Positions 49,677 through 57,887 of a stretch of DNA of 64,000 nt are shown here, one piece after another. Origin of the DNA: Thaumasiovibrio sp047250365 (lineage in GTDB: Bacteria > Pseudomonadota > Gammaproteobacteria > Enterobacterales > Vibrionaceae); NCBI RefSeq assembly GCF_047250365.1, contig NZ_JBLBVL010000003.1, positions 1 through 64,000 of the forward strand. The letters run 5' to 3'. The notes beneath the pieces are model-generated. The model made no database searches. It was not told the DNA's origin and was given only the letters and a program-made list of their open reading frames with translations. Each line of letters opens with the position of its first letter. The first letter of the stretch is position 1. The position numbers and the translations under genes are program-made.

Positions 49677-52453
49677 AAATTAAGCTGACGCAAATGCAAA
49701 CAGAGCGCTTACATTTTATATTAATTACACTGTGTGCGGTGTGGTTCACTTTTAGTTTTGCAATGAGTCATATTAGTGGCTCTTATCAAAAGGCTTATCT
49801 ATTTTTATCACAAGATATCATACATAGTTTGGAGGAAATTAATGCTTTTGAATATGGTGAAAATAGAGTATTCGATCGCTTTTCAGCGGAACTTGTTCAA
49901 CTTGAAGTTGAATCTAAGTTTTTATATGAAAATATAAAAAACAACTACTATGCTTATCTTCCATTTTTCAACCCTATATCAGAAAAAGCGGTCGAATTAT
50001 CATATCAATATCGTACAGAAGTCATATTGTTGACTCAGCGTATTGAGCGTATGTTAAGCGAAAAAGTTTCTCTGCAGTACACCAATAAAACTATTCGAGG
50101 TCTTAGAGAAATATTATCCCTATCATCCCAATCGAGTTCAGAACAATTAATTGCCTATGACTTTCTTGAGAACCAGTTAGATAAAAAGTCGCTACAACAA
50201 GATCATAAAAATTACTTTACATTATTAGCAATTAAAGAATATATGCGACTGCAAGATAGGGTAGAAGATGCGATTAGGCATGAAAAAGTAGCACTATTAG
50301 ATAGCGATATTCATCGTAAAATAAATAACAATAACGACTATTGGTTAGAGCGAAGGGCTTATGCGCAGGTTAATATTACACTGGCCTCTATCTTCTTGTT
50401 TCTAGTTTTGTCATCACACCTCTATTGGCACCAATGGGCACAACAATATAGAGAAAAGAAATTAAGTGCGAAGTTACTGGAGAAGGAACGCGAACGCTCA
50501 CAGTTGGCTATGGTGGTTGAACATGCCAGTGATGCTATTATTATCACAGATAAATACGGTAAAACATCATGGGTTAATCGAGCATTTGAACAGCTATCTG
50601 GTTATACTCGGCAAGAGTTTGTAGGTAGAAAGCCGGGTCATTTGCTACGGGGAAAATTGACATCTTTAGATGAAGCGAAGCGTATCTCTGAACATATAAG
50701 CCAAGCAAAGGCTGTGACTGCAGAATTAGTAAACTACCGTAAGAACGGTCAACCTTATTGGGTTGAACTTGCGATTACGCCAGTATTTGATACCAATAAT
50801 CAGTTAGAGCAGTTTATCGCTGTTGAGAGAGAAACCAGCCAAAGAAAGCGGTTAGAGCAACGTTTAGAAGATGCGGTTAGCAAAGCTGATGAGTCCAATC
50901 GAGCAAAGTCAACTTTTTTGGCCACTATGAGTCATGAATTAAGAACTCCTCTCAATGGTATATTGGGAATGGCACAAATTCTAGAATCGACTGATATGAA
51001 TGTTGAACAGCACGAGCAGTTAAGTGTCTTGCTGGAGTCTGGATATCATTTACTCTCATTACTTAACGATATATTGGATATCTCAAAAATTGAGGAAGGA
51101 AAGCTTGAACTTGAGAATGAGGAGTTTGCGCTAGATGATATCTGTGCACCGATATTAAGCACTTACTCAGCGGTATGTCAGGAGAAAGGATTAACATTTG
51201 AGCTTGAGAATCAACTAGGAACAAGAAAGTCATATCGAGGCGATAAGTCACGGATCCGACAGGTTATATTTAACTTGCTGGGTAATGCTGTTAAATTTAC
51301 AGAAAAAGGCGGAATTAAAACGACGTTCTATTCTGAGCCTGATTTGCAAATTGATAAAAGAGAGTTGTTACGGATAAAGGTCGAAGATACAGGTATAGGT
51401 ATCCCTCACGATAGACTGAATACTATTTTTAACCCTTTTATTCAAGCTGAAGCTTCAACCACACGAAAGTTTGGCGGTACTGGGTTGGGCTTGGCTATTG
51501 TAAAAAAGCTGGCTCATTTAATGTCGGGTGATGTGTCTGTTTCTAGTAAAGTAGGAACAGGAAGCCAGTTTGAAATTTCTCTTTATCTTGAGCCGATTAA
51601 TTCAAAAAGAAAGTCAGAGAAGGAAGGTATCTTCTTAGATAGTCGGGTGCTCGATGTTTCACTTAATATTTTGTTGGTTGAAGATAATAAAGTCAATGCG
51701 TTAGTAGCCAAAACTTTTTGTAGTAAGCAGGGCCATAATGTAGATGTCGCTGAAAATGGACAAATCGCCGTGGACAAAGTCAAAGGTGGGCAATATGACT
51801 TGATCATTATGGATAATCATATGCCTGTAATGGATGGCATTGAGGCGACAAGAATCATTCGACAGGAACTGAAGTCCAAGACCCTAATTTTTGGTTGTAC
51901 GGCCGACGTATTTAAAGAAGCGCACGATAGCTTTGTTGCCGCAGGGGTGAATCATATACTGACTAAGCCGCTGCAAAAAGAGAGCTTTATTGATGCACTT
52001 TATCGTTATCGACAGCAATTAACGGCAAGTAAAACTGATAATGTCGTTCACCTTATTCGGCATGATATACAGCACTTAGGTAAAGCGGCGTGTACTGAAG
52101 CTGAAATCAGTTTGCAGACTCACCATGGTCATGGAACGGTAGTTAATCTCAATGATATTGAACAGTTTAAAGCGTTAGGTGAGCAACTGTTGTCAGCTTT
52201 GGTTGAAGCATACTCGAACAAAGATAAGGCGCAACTTAGCGCTTGTCTATTGAGATTAGAAACTGGCTGCCAGTGTTTGAACTTAAACTTGGTCGAGAGT
52301 AAACGAAGTCTTATTATGACATGCTTGAATAACAATCAATTGCCAGAGTTAGAGTTGATGCAGTCACTGATTAATTTGCTGGAAGTTAATGTTCATGAGG
52401 CGATAAGAATACTCGACACGACTTTAGAAGATGAATCAGAACAGGAAGAGTAA
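49673..52453 (+). CDS. Hybrid sensor histidine kinase with PAS and receiver domains
   Basis: A 926-aa membrane kinase. Order: membrane helix (about 14-36), a mostly helical periplasmic domain (37-232, similar in character to helical DAHL/4HB-type sensors), second helix (233-254), PAS domain with PAC (276-390, WVNRAFEQLSGYTRQEFVGR), HisKA with phospho-His H421 in ATMSHELRTPLNG, HATPase with VEDTGIGIP and FGGTGLGLAIV, a receiver with D714 in LIIMDNHMPVMDG, and a C-terminal HPt-like helical stretch (about 800-915) in which I see no phosphorylatable His in the expected place. It is coupled to the peroxidase gene. No response regulator gene is next to it, so phosphate probably goes to an HPt elsewhere. 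Confidence 0.93.
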   Translation: MKIKLTQMQTERLHFILITLCAVWFTFSFAMSHISGSYQKAYLFLSQDIIHSLEEINAFEYGENRVFDRFSAELVQLEVESKFLYENIKNNYYAYLPFFNPISEKAVELSYQYRTEVILLTQRIERMLSEKVSLQYTNKTIRGLREILSLSSQSSSEQLIAYDFLENQLDKKSLQQDHKNYFTLLAIKEYMRLQDRVEDAIRHEKVALLDSDIHRKINNNNDYWLERRAYAQVNITLASIFLFLVLSSHLYWHQWAQQYREKKLSAKLLEKERERSQLAMVVEHASDAIIITDKYGKTSWVNRAFEQLSGYTRQEFVGRKPGHLLRGKLTSLDEAKRISEHISQAKAVTAELVNYRKNGQPYWVELAITPVFDTNNQLEQFIAVERETSQRKRLEQRLEDAVSKADESNRAKSTFLATMSHELRTPLNGILGMAQILESTDMNVEQHEQLSVLLESGYHLLSLLNDILDISKIEEGKLELENEEFALDDICAPILSTYSAVCQEKGLTFELENQLGTRKSYRGDKSRIRQVIFNLLGNAVKFTEKGGIKTTFYSEPDLQIDKRELLRIKVEDTGIGIPHDRLNTIFNPFIQAEASTTRKFGGTGLGLAIVKKLAHLMSGDVSVSSKVGTGSQFEISLYLEPINSKRKSEKEGIFLDSRVLDVSLNILLVEDNKVNALVAKTFCSKQGHNVDVAENGQIAVDKVKGGQYDLIIMDNHMPVMDGIEATRIIRQELKSKTLIFGCTADVFKEAHDSFVAAGVNHILTKPLQKESFIDALYRYRQQLTASKTDNVVHLIRHDIQHLGKAACTEAEISLQTHHGHGTVVNLNDIEQFKALGEQLLSALVEAYSNKDKAQLSACLLRLETGCQCLNLNLVESKRSLIMTCLNNNQLPELELMQSLINLLEVNVHEAIRILDTTLEDESEQEE

Positions 52454-52472
52454 ATCAGACCTTAATAAAAGA

Positions 52473-52501
52473 CGCCCCGTATTTGTTATCAGCTCGGGGC
52501 G
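52473..52501 (-). terminator. Terminator of the symporter gene
   Basis: CGCCCCG and CGGGGCG pair over a 15-base loop, followed on the minus strand by TCTTTTATT. It also lies just after the kinase gene and could act in both directions. Confidence 0.65.
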
Positions 52502-52533
52502 CACTTAATTTAGGTCTCCAGATTAGTCAAAGG

Positions 52534-53841
52534 CTAATTGGTAATTGGATGGAGGTGAACTTCTTCTTCTTTTTCGCCGGCAACTGGGTTGTTGTAAGTA
52601 TCGATATCTAATTCGCCTTCGCTTTTTGCTACAATACAAGTCACGGCACTGTCGCCAGTAATATTAACCGCTGTACGAATCATATCGAGTAGGCGGTCAA
52701 CACCCATGATGATCGCGATTCCCTCAACAGGAAGGCCGACCTGATTCAGTACCATTGCGAGCATGATAAGGCCAACGCCAGGTACACCTGCTGTACCTAC
52801 GGATGCCAATGTCGCTGTCATGATAACAGTGAGATAGTCACCCATGGTCAGGTCGATATTAAACGCCTGAGCGATAAACATGGTGGCGACACCCTGCATA
52901 ATCGCAGTACCATCCATGTTGATGGTCGCACCAAGAGGCACAGTGAAAGAAGCGATGCGATTGCTGGCTCCTAGGCGCTTGGTTGCAGTCTCCATTGTTA
53001 CAGGCAGAGTGGCGTTAGATGATGCGGTTGAAAAGGCAAACATCACAGCGTCTTTCATTTTACGTAGGAAAATGCGTGGGTCTAGGCCGCCTAGTGTCTT
53101 TAGTAATAGTGGGTAGGTGATCAGTGCGTGAAGAAGCAGGGTACAGGTCAGGACTAAGAAGTACTCAAACAGATTAAAGATGGCGCTAAGCCCGAGTGTA
53201 GAGAACAGCTTTGCCATCAAGCAGAATACACCGAAAGGGGCGATATTCATTAGCAGAGCAACTAGCTTCATAATAACACTATTTAGATCAGCAAACAGGC
53301 TTGCAACACGCTTACCCGGTTCACCTGCCGCGGCGATAGCAATACCGAACAGAATGGCGAAAACGATAATTTGTAGTGTATTGCCTTCTGCCATCGCGTT
53401 GATTGGGTTGCGAGGGAACATGTTAATAATAACTTGTCCTAAAGCTGGAGCCTCGCGAGATTCAAAGGTGGTCGCTGCGGCTAGGTCTGCACCTGCGCCT
53501 GGCTGAAAGATGGAACCCATGGTTAAGGCGAGAGTAATTGCGATAGCCGTTGTCAGTAGATAAAAGGCGATGGTTTTACCACCGAGGCGACCCAGAGTCG
53601 AGATATCCTTTAGTGAACTAGTGCCACAGACGAGAGAGACAAAAATAAGTGGCACAACTAACATTTGTAGGCTGGATACGAAGATGGCACCACCAACGTT
53701 AAGTAAGCCGTCAACCAAGTAGTCTTGAACCCAAACGATGTTGCCAAAAACATGTTGGATAGCAAACCCAGTTAGGATACCTGCCACCATACCCAAAATG
53801 ACTTTTTGGGTGAGTGATAATTTGTTGTTTTGCATATTCAT
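52534..53841 (-). CDS. Dicarboxylate/amino acid:cation symporter (DAACS)
   Basis: A 435-aa secondary transporter of the GltP/DctA family, importing glutamate, aspartate or C4-dicarboxylates with Na+ or H+. It has eight helices with two re-entrant hairpins; the tip serines are in AFSTASSNATLPVTMET, the cation-site motif is NMDGTA in TINMDGTAIMQGVATMF, and GVPGVGLIMLAMVLNQVGLP forms the second hairpin. The ATG at 53841 follows AAGGAG. A CRP-type site lies 107 bases upstream. Substrate not decided by sequence. Confidence 0.93.
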   Translation of the reverse strand: MNMQNNKLSLTQKVILGMVAGILTGFAIQHVFGNIVWVQDYLVDGLLNVGGAIFVSSLQMLVVPLIFVSLVCGTSSLKDISTLGRLGGKTIAFYLLTTAIAITLALTMGSIFQPGAGADLAAATTFESREAPALGQVIINMFPRNPINAMAEGNTLQIIVFAILFGIAIAAAGEPGKRVASLFADLNSVIMKLVALLMNIAPFGVFCLMAKLFSTLGLSAIFNLFEYFLVLTCTLLLHALITYPLLLKTLGGLDPRIFLRKMKDAVMFAFSTASSNATLPVTMETATKRLGASNRIASFTVPLGATINMDGTAIMQGVATMFIAQAFNIDLTMGDYLTVIMTATLASVGTAGVPGVGLIMLAMVLNQVGLPVEGIAIIMGVDRLLDMIRTAVNITGDSAVTCIVAKSEGELDIDTYNNPVAGEKEEEVHLHPITN

Positions 53842-53947
53842 GCGTTAACGCTCCTTATTATTATAGCTTCGACTACTTTCAAAGCGTGTTCAATAAAGCG
53901 GATTTTCGATTGGATTGCGAATTTATATGGGGTGTAATCAACTGAAG

Positions 53948-53963
53948 TGTGATGGCCGTCACT
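53948..53963. promoter_or_regulatory. CRP-type site upstream of the symporter gene
   Basis: TGTGATGGCCGTCACT matches TGTGA-N6-TCACA at nine of ten positions and lies 107 bases upstream of the symporter ATG, a distance that suits activation. Carbon-source transporters of this family (such as dctA in E. coli) are CRP-controlled. Confidence 0.55.
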
Positions 53964-54100
53964 AAACTAGTTGGTTTTATGTACTACTGTTCGAGGGTTT
54001 ATAACAATATCGTAACGCTGCTTAAGGTAAAAAGTAGCGATAAATATTAAATGTTAATCTTGTTTTAATTTACGTGGCTAATGATTACTAATTTGAAGAA

Positions 54101-54127
54101 AAAGAAAAGCCGACAATAATGTCGGCT
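54101..54127 (-). terminator. Terminator of the V-ATPase operon
   Basis: On the minus strand AGCCGACA and TGTCGGCT form a perfect 8-bp stem with a four-base loop, followed by TTTCTTTTTC, 25 bases after the last gene. Confidence 0.9.
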
Positions 54128-54151
54128 TAAATTATTCATGAAATTGACTGC

Positions 54152-55990
54152 TTATGCTGTTTCTTTCAGTGTGTCTTCACGCAGCATATCAATACGTTGA
54201 ATGTAATCAGCGTACTCTGCAGAGTTTTCTTTAGCATAATGGAAGTTACGGAAGTAACGTGTCATTGATGTAAAGTACTTACGTGCAGTCGCTTTGTCAG
54301 CAAAGTCATACGTAATGCGGATGATCTCAACAACCTTGTTAAAGGTAAACTGCTGGCGTTCCAAGCTCGCAGAAGCATCAACGTCATCAAATGCATCTTG
54401 CTGTAGGTATACCATGTCGAGGAACAGGGCTTTCTGATACGTAATATAGTCTTCTAGTGAAATACCTTCTTCACCCGTGACCTGCATCATCTGACCAATA
54501 CTGTCACCATCGGCTAGCAGTTGCTTCATCTCTTTAACGGTAGGAACCCAGTCAGGACTTAAGTTCTCAGCGTACCAATCTTCTAGTTGGTCAAGATAAC
54601 GAGACCATGAGATGAGTGGATCGATAGCAGGGTAGAAGCGCTTGTATGCACGCTCATACGACAGGCCTAGGAAGGTTTTAACCGTACCTAGCGTCGACTG
54701 TGTAACAGGTTCTTCAAAGTTACCACCAGCCGGTGATACAGAACCGATCATAGTCAGTGACCCATCAACACCGTTTTCGTTGTCGATAACACCACAACGC
54801 TCATAAACACCTTTAATTGCGGAGTCCATGTACGCAGGGAAACCTTCTTCACCTGGGATCTCTTCCAGACGGTTAGAGGTTTCACGCATTGCTTGTGCCC
54901 AACGTGACGTTGAGTCAGCAAGAAGCAGTACGTTATAACCCATCTGACGGTAGTACTCACCTAGCGTTAGACCGGTATAGATAGAGGCTTCACGTGCAGC
55001 AACTGGCATTGATGATGTATTACAAATGATAACCGTACGATCGATCAATGTGCCACCATGCTTAGGATCCGGTAGGTGTGGGAATTCTTCGATAGTTTCT
55101 ACTACCTCACCCGCACGCTCACCACATGCTACAACAATAACGATGTCTGCATCACAGTAACGAGAGATACCATGCTGTAGTACCGTCTTACCCGAGCCGA
55201 ATGGGCCAGGTACACAACCTGTACCACCACGCGCGATAGGGAAGAAAGTATCGATAGTACGTGTTGTTGTTACCAACGGCTCGTTAGGGAATTTACGTTC
55301 AGTCTTGCCGCCCATCTTCGCGAGTGTGTTAGCGATAGACTGACGAACTGGCCACTTTTGAACCATGGTGAGCTTGTGCTCTTTACCACGACTATCAGTT
55401 ACGTGAGCGATAACGGTATCAACGGTGAACGTACCTTCTTGGATCCAAGTAACCTCAACTTCACCTTTAATATGGAAAGGAACCATAATTTGGTGAGTAA
55501 AGCGGCCTTCTTGTACCGTACCCATTGATTGACCAGCACGTAGCTTGTCGCCTTTTTTAGCGATAGCGTTGAATGCCCATGTTTCGGTTTTGTCCAATGC
55601 GTCTACTTGAACGCCACGCTTCAGGAATTTGCCGTGGATTTGAGCCAAACGCTCAAGCGGGTTTTGAAGGCCGTCGTAGATTTGAGCCAGGATACCTGGA
55701 CCAAGATCGACACTTAGCATCTCACCCGTTTGGATAACACCATCACCAACGGCGACACCACGCGTATCTTCATAGACCTGAATGTCAGCAGAGTCACCAC
55801 GAACACGTAGTACTTCTGCCATCAGTAGCTCGTCGAGCCCTTCAGTTTGTTTACGGCTTGGAAGTACATACAGTACTTCGTTTTTTACCAATGAACCATT
55901 ATCTTCTGGGTTTAGACGAATGGTTAAGGTATCGCCAATAACTGCGGTTACGTGTGCAGTTGGCTTTGTATTCACTAAATCAGTGCTCAT
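54152..55990 (-). CDS. ntpA: V-type ATPase catalytic subunit A
   Basis: Catalytic ATP-binding subunit of the V1 head. The 612-aa product has the N-terminal barrel, the 'non-homologous' bulge typical of A subunits (about 110-190), Walker A GPFGSGKT in GGTGCVPGPFGSGKTVL, GERAGEVVETIEEFP, and LLADSTSRWAQAMRETSNRLEEIPGEEG. It is the last gene of the leftward seven-gene operon, whereas in known operons A directly precedes B; here B is the first gene, 4.3 kb upstream. It is coded with bias typical of strong expression. Confidence 0.97.
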   Translation of the reverse strand: MSTDLVNTKPTAHVTAVIGDTLTIRLNPEDNGSLVKNEVLYVLPSRKQTEGLDELLMAEVLRVRGDSADIQVYEDTRGVAVGDGVIQTGEMLSVDLGPGILAQIYDGLQNPLERLAQIHGKFLKRGVQVDALDKTETWAFNAIAKKGDKLRAGQSMGTVQEGRFTHQIMVPFHIKGEVEVTWIQEGTFTVDTVIAHVTDSRGKEHKLTMVQKWPVRQSIANTLAKMGGKTERKFPNEPLVTTTRTIDTFFPIARGGTGCVPGPFGSGKTVLQHGISRYCDADIVIVVACGERAGEVVETIEEFPHLPDPKHGGTLIDRTVIICNTSSMPVAAREASIYTGLTLGEYYRQMGYNVLLLADSTSRWAQAMRETSNRLEEIPGEEGFPAYMDSAIKGVYERCGVIDNENGVDGSLTMIGSVSPAGGNFEEPVTQSTLGTVKTFLGLSYERAYKRFYPAIDPLISWSRYLDQLEDWYAENLSPDWVPTVKEMKQLLADGDSIGQMMQVTGEEGISLEDYITYQKALFLDMVYLQQDAFDDVDASASLERQQFTFNKVVEIIRITYDFADKATARKYFTSMTRYFRNFHYAKENSAEYADYIQRIDMLREDTLKETA

Positions 55991-56012
55991 TTGAACAACC
56001 TGTTATTCGTTA

Positions 56013-56693
56013 TTAATCCGGTAGCTCACTGGCAAAGCTGCCAAGTGCGTTTTCTACGAGCTGGTCGAACCGCTCAATTGCAATTTCGCTGTTGTATGTT
56101 GTCCAGCGAGAGACTAAGTTCCAGCGAAGTAAGTAGATAACTACTGCTTCAAAGCTAAAACGCTCTTTAGTGCTGATGCGGTCAAGTTGTTCCCACACGG
56201 CATTAAGTAGCTCTTTTTCTAGCTCTAGGCTTTGGTCGTTTTCCATGTATCGTGCTACGTCTGGTAGCCATGGAAAGGTAAATTGCAAATTGAAGTACGG
56301 AACATTCCAATTGCGACGGATAAATTCATAGCGAGTGCCGAAGCTCCAGCGCGGTGCAGACGGGGCTTTTTCCCCAGCCTTCTTGCGACGAAGGGCAGCA
56401 ACTACTGTGCGCATATCCAAGCGCCAATCTATCAGGTCACGAAGAACCTGACTGTCCACACTGTCTCGAGTACGTGTGGCGAACTTGATTAGCTCTGCAT
56501 CATCTGCGTCATCTTTTGCTTGGTCCCAGTGCATCAATTGTTCAATCGTGCCTAGGTACTTTCTTTCATCGAAAGTCAATCCGCTTAGTCGACGTTCCAG
56601 CTGATAACGCGATATAGGCGTTATTTTACTGTCAAACAATGAATCGATATGCGGCAGCGAAGTCAACAGACCATGATATGCTTTTTCAGACAT
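56013..56693 (-). CDS. V-ATPase operon protein X (DUF2764-like), in the place of subunit C
   Basis: A 226-aa, mostly helical, soluble protein (YHGLLTSLPHIDSLFDSKITPIS at the start) lying between subunit genes E and A. The corresponding slot in Borrelia and Chlamydia V-ATPase operons holds an uncharacterised DUF2764-type protein of about this size, and in Enterococcus/Thermus it holds subunit C (NtpC, eukaryotic d), which links rotor and ring. I infer a C-like role from position, size and helical content; sequence identity to NtpC is not evident by eye. Confidence 0.75.
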   Translation of the reverse strand: MSEKAYHGLLTSLPHIDSLFDSKITPISRYQLERRLSGLTFDERKYLGTIEQLMHWDQAKDDADDAELIKFATRTRDSVDSQVLRDLIDWRLDMRTVVAALRRKKAGEKAPSAPRWSFGTRYEFIRRNWNVPYFNLQFTFPWLPDVARYMENDQSLELEKELLNAVWEQLDRISTKERFSFEAVVIYLLRWNLVSRWTTYNSEIAIERFDQLVENALGSFASELPD

Positions 56694-56740
56694 ATTCGCT
56701 CCTTGCTAAAGGAGAGGCAGGGCAAGCCTGCCTCTTCCGC

Positions 56741-57424
56741 TTATTTTACAATGCCTTCCAGTAGCGCACGGAAACGTGGCTGCAGGTGGTTAAGCATCAT
56801 TTGAGTGACAGTTTCATCAGATAGTGCAATTTCGATGTCTTTGTCTTTTAGACGGAACATCAATGCGTGCTTGTTATCTTCGCTAACATTGAATGTTACG
56901 CCTTCACGTAACATTTCAGCCGCTTGTGCCACAGCAAAGTGCATCAATGTGCCTTCTTTCAGCTCTTCAGGAGAAGTGCTTAGTTCTGTAACACCAACAA
57001 CTTTTGTTGGAAGAATAACGTCAACAGGCTCGCTTTCGTCAATGGCGTTACGGCCTGCCACTTCGATAATCATCTGTTGAAGCAGTTTTTCGTCAGTCAG
57101 TTGAGTACCAACAGTCGCTTGGATCTGCTTCGCAAACTCTTCTTGTAGGAAAGTTTTCAATTCAAGAACGGCATTTCGATTTGCCATTTCAAATGCTTGC
57201 TTACCTGCAGTTGAGATAAAGTCTGCTTCTTTACGTGCATTGCCTAGGATAAGGCCTGCTTTGTCACGAGCTTCAGAAACGATGGTTGATGCTTCTTCAC
57301 GCGCTTCAGCGATGATATCTTCTGCGGCTTTTTTACCTGCATCTACGCCTTCTTGACGAAGAGTTTCAACCAGTTGCTTGATACCAGCAGACACAGGAGT
57401 TGAGTTTTGATTTTCTACAGTCAT
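56741..57424 (-). CDS. ntpE: V-type ATPase peripheral stalk subunit E
   Basis: Subunit E forms the outer stalk that holds the head against rotation. The 227-aa product begins with a long, Ala/Glu-rich helix (EGVDAGKKAAEDIIAEAREEASTIVSEARDKAG), then a globular C-terminal domain ending LQPRFRALLEGIVK. It starts 10 bases after subunit K. No separate G/H subunit gene is found in the operon, so a partner for this helix is missing or encoded elsewhere. Confidence 0.88.
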   Translation of the reverse strand: MTVENQNSTPVSAGIKQLVETLRQEGVDAGKKAAEDIIAEAREEASTIVSEARDKAGLILGNARKEADFISTAGKQAFEMANRNAVLELKTFLQEEFAKQIQATVGTQLTDEKLLQQMIIEVAGRNAIDESEPVDVILPTKVVGVTELSTSPEELKEGTLMHFAVAQAAEMLREGVTFNVSEDNKHALMFRLKDKDIEIALSDETVTQMMLNHLQPRFRALLEGIVK

Positions 57425-57434
57425 GGTCTATTCC

Positions 57435-57884
57435 TTAAGCGCCGATGCTAGCACCCATTACTAACGCGAATACGAAAGCAAATACAGAGAAGCCTTCTAC
57501 GATAGCGGCTGGAGCGATAGACAGACCAAATACTTCAGGTTTGTTCTTAGATGCATTGATTGCAGCAGAGACTGCTTGACCCTGGTAGATAGCAGAGAAT
57601 AGCAGAGCAAGACCAGTCATTAGACCGATACCGAATAGACCGCCAGCTGTTTCAGCATCAACACCGATTGCTGATAGTGAGAACATGATAACGATACCGT
57701 AGATAACCTGAGAAGAAGGCATCGCTGATAGACCGATGTATTTACCATAGCCTGACTCAACGTCTAGCATCGCGCCACACGCCGCTTGGCCTGCAACAGA
57801 ACAGCCGATAGCTGAACCAATAGCACCTAGTGCAACCGGAGCGAATGCACCTAACCAACCTAGTGCGATAACAAATTGTTCCAT
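57435..57884 (-). CDS. ntpK: V-type ATPase membrane ring subunit K, sodium-type
   Basis: Proteolipid of the rotating ring. The 149-aa product is a double hairpin of four membrane helices, as in V-type K. The ion-site carboxylate is E130 (SIAPAAIVEGFSVF) in helix 4. Residues matching the sodium ligands of Enterococcus hirae NtpK are present: S58 for Thr64, Q59 for Gln65, Y62 for Tyr68, Q101 for Gln110 and E130 for Glu139. This set predicts Na+ rather than H+ coupling. It lies between I and E. Confidence 0.93.
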   Translation of the reverse strand: MEQFVIALGWLGAFAPVALGAIGSAIGCSVAGQAACGAMLDVESGYGKYIGLSAMPSSQVIYGIVIMFSLSAIGVDAETAGGLFGIGLMTGLALLFSAIYQGQAVSAAINASKNKPEVFGLSIAPAAIVEGFSVFAFVFALVMGASIGA

Positions 57885-57887
57885 TTT

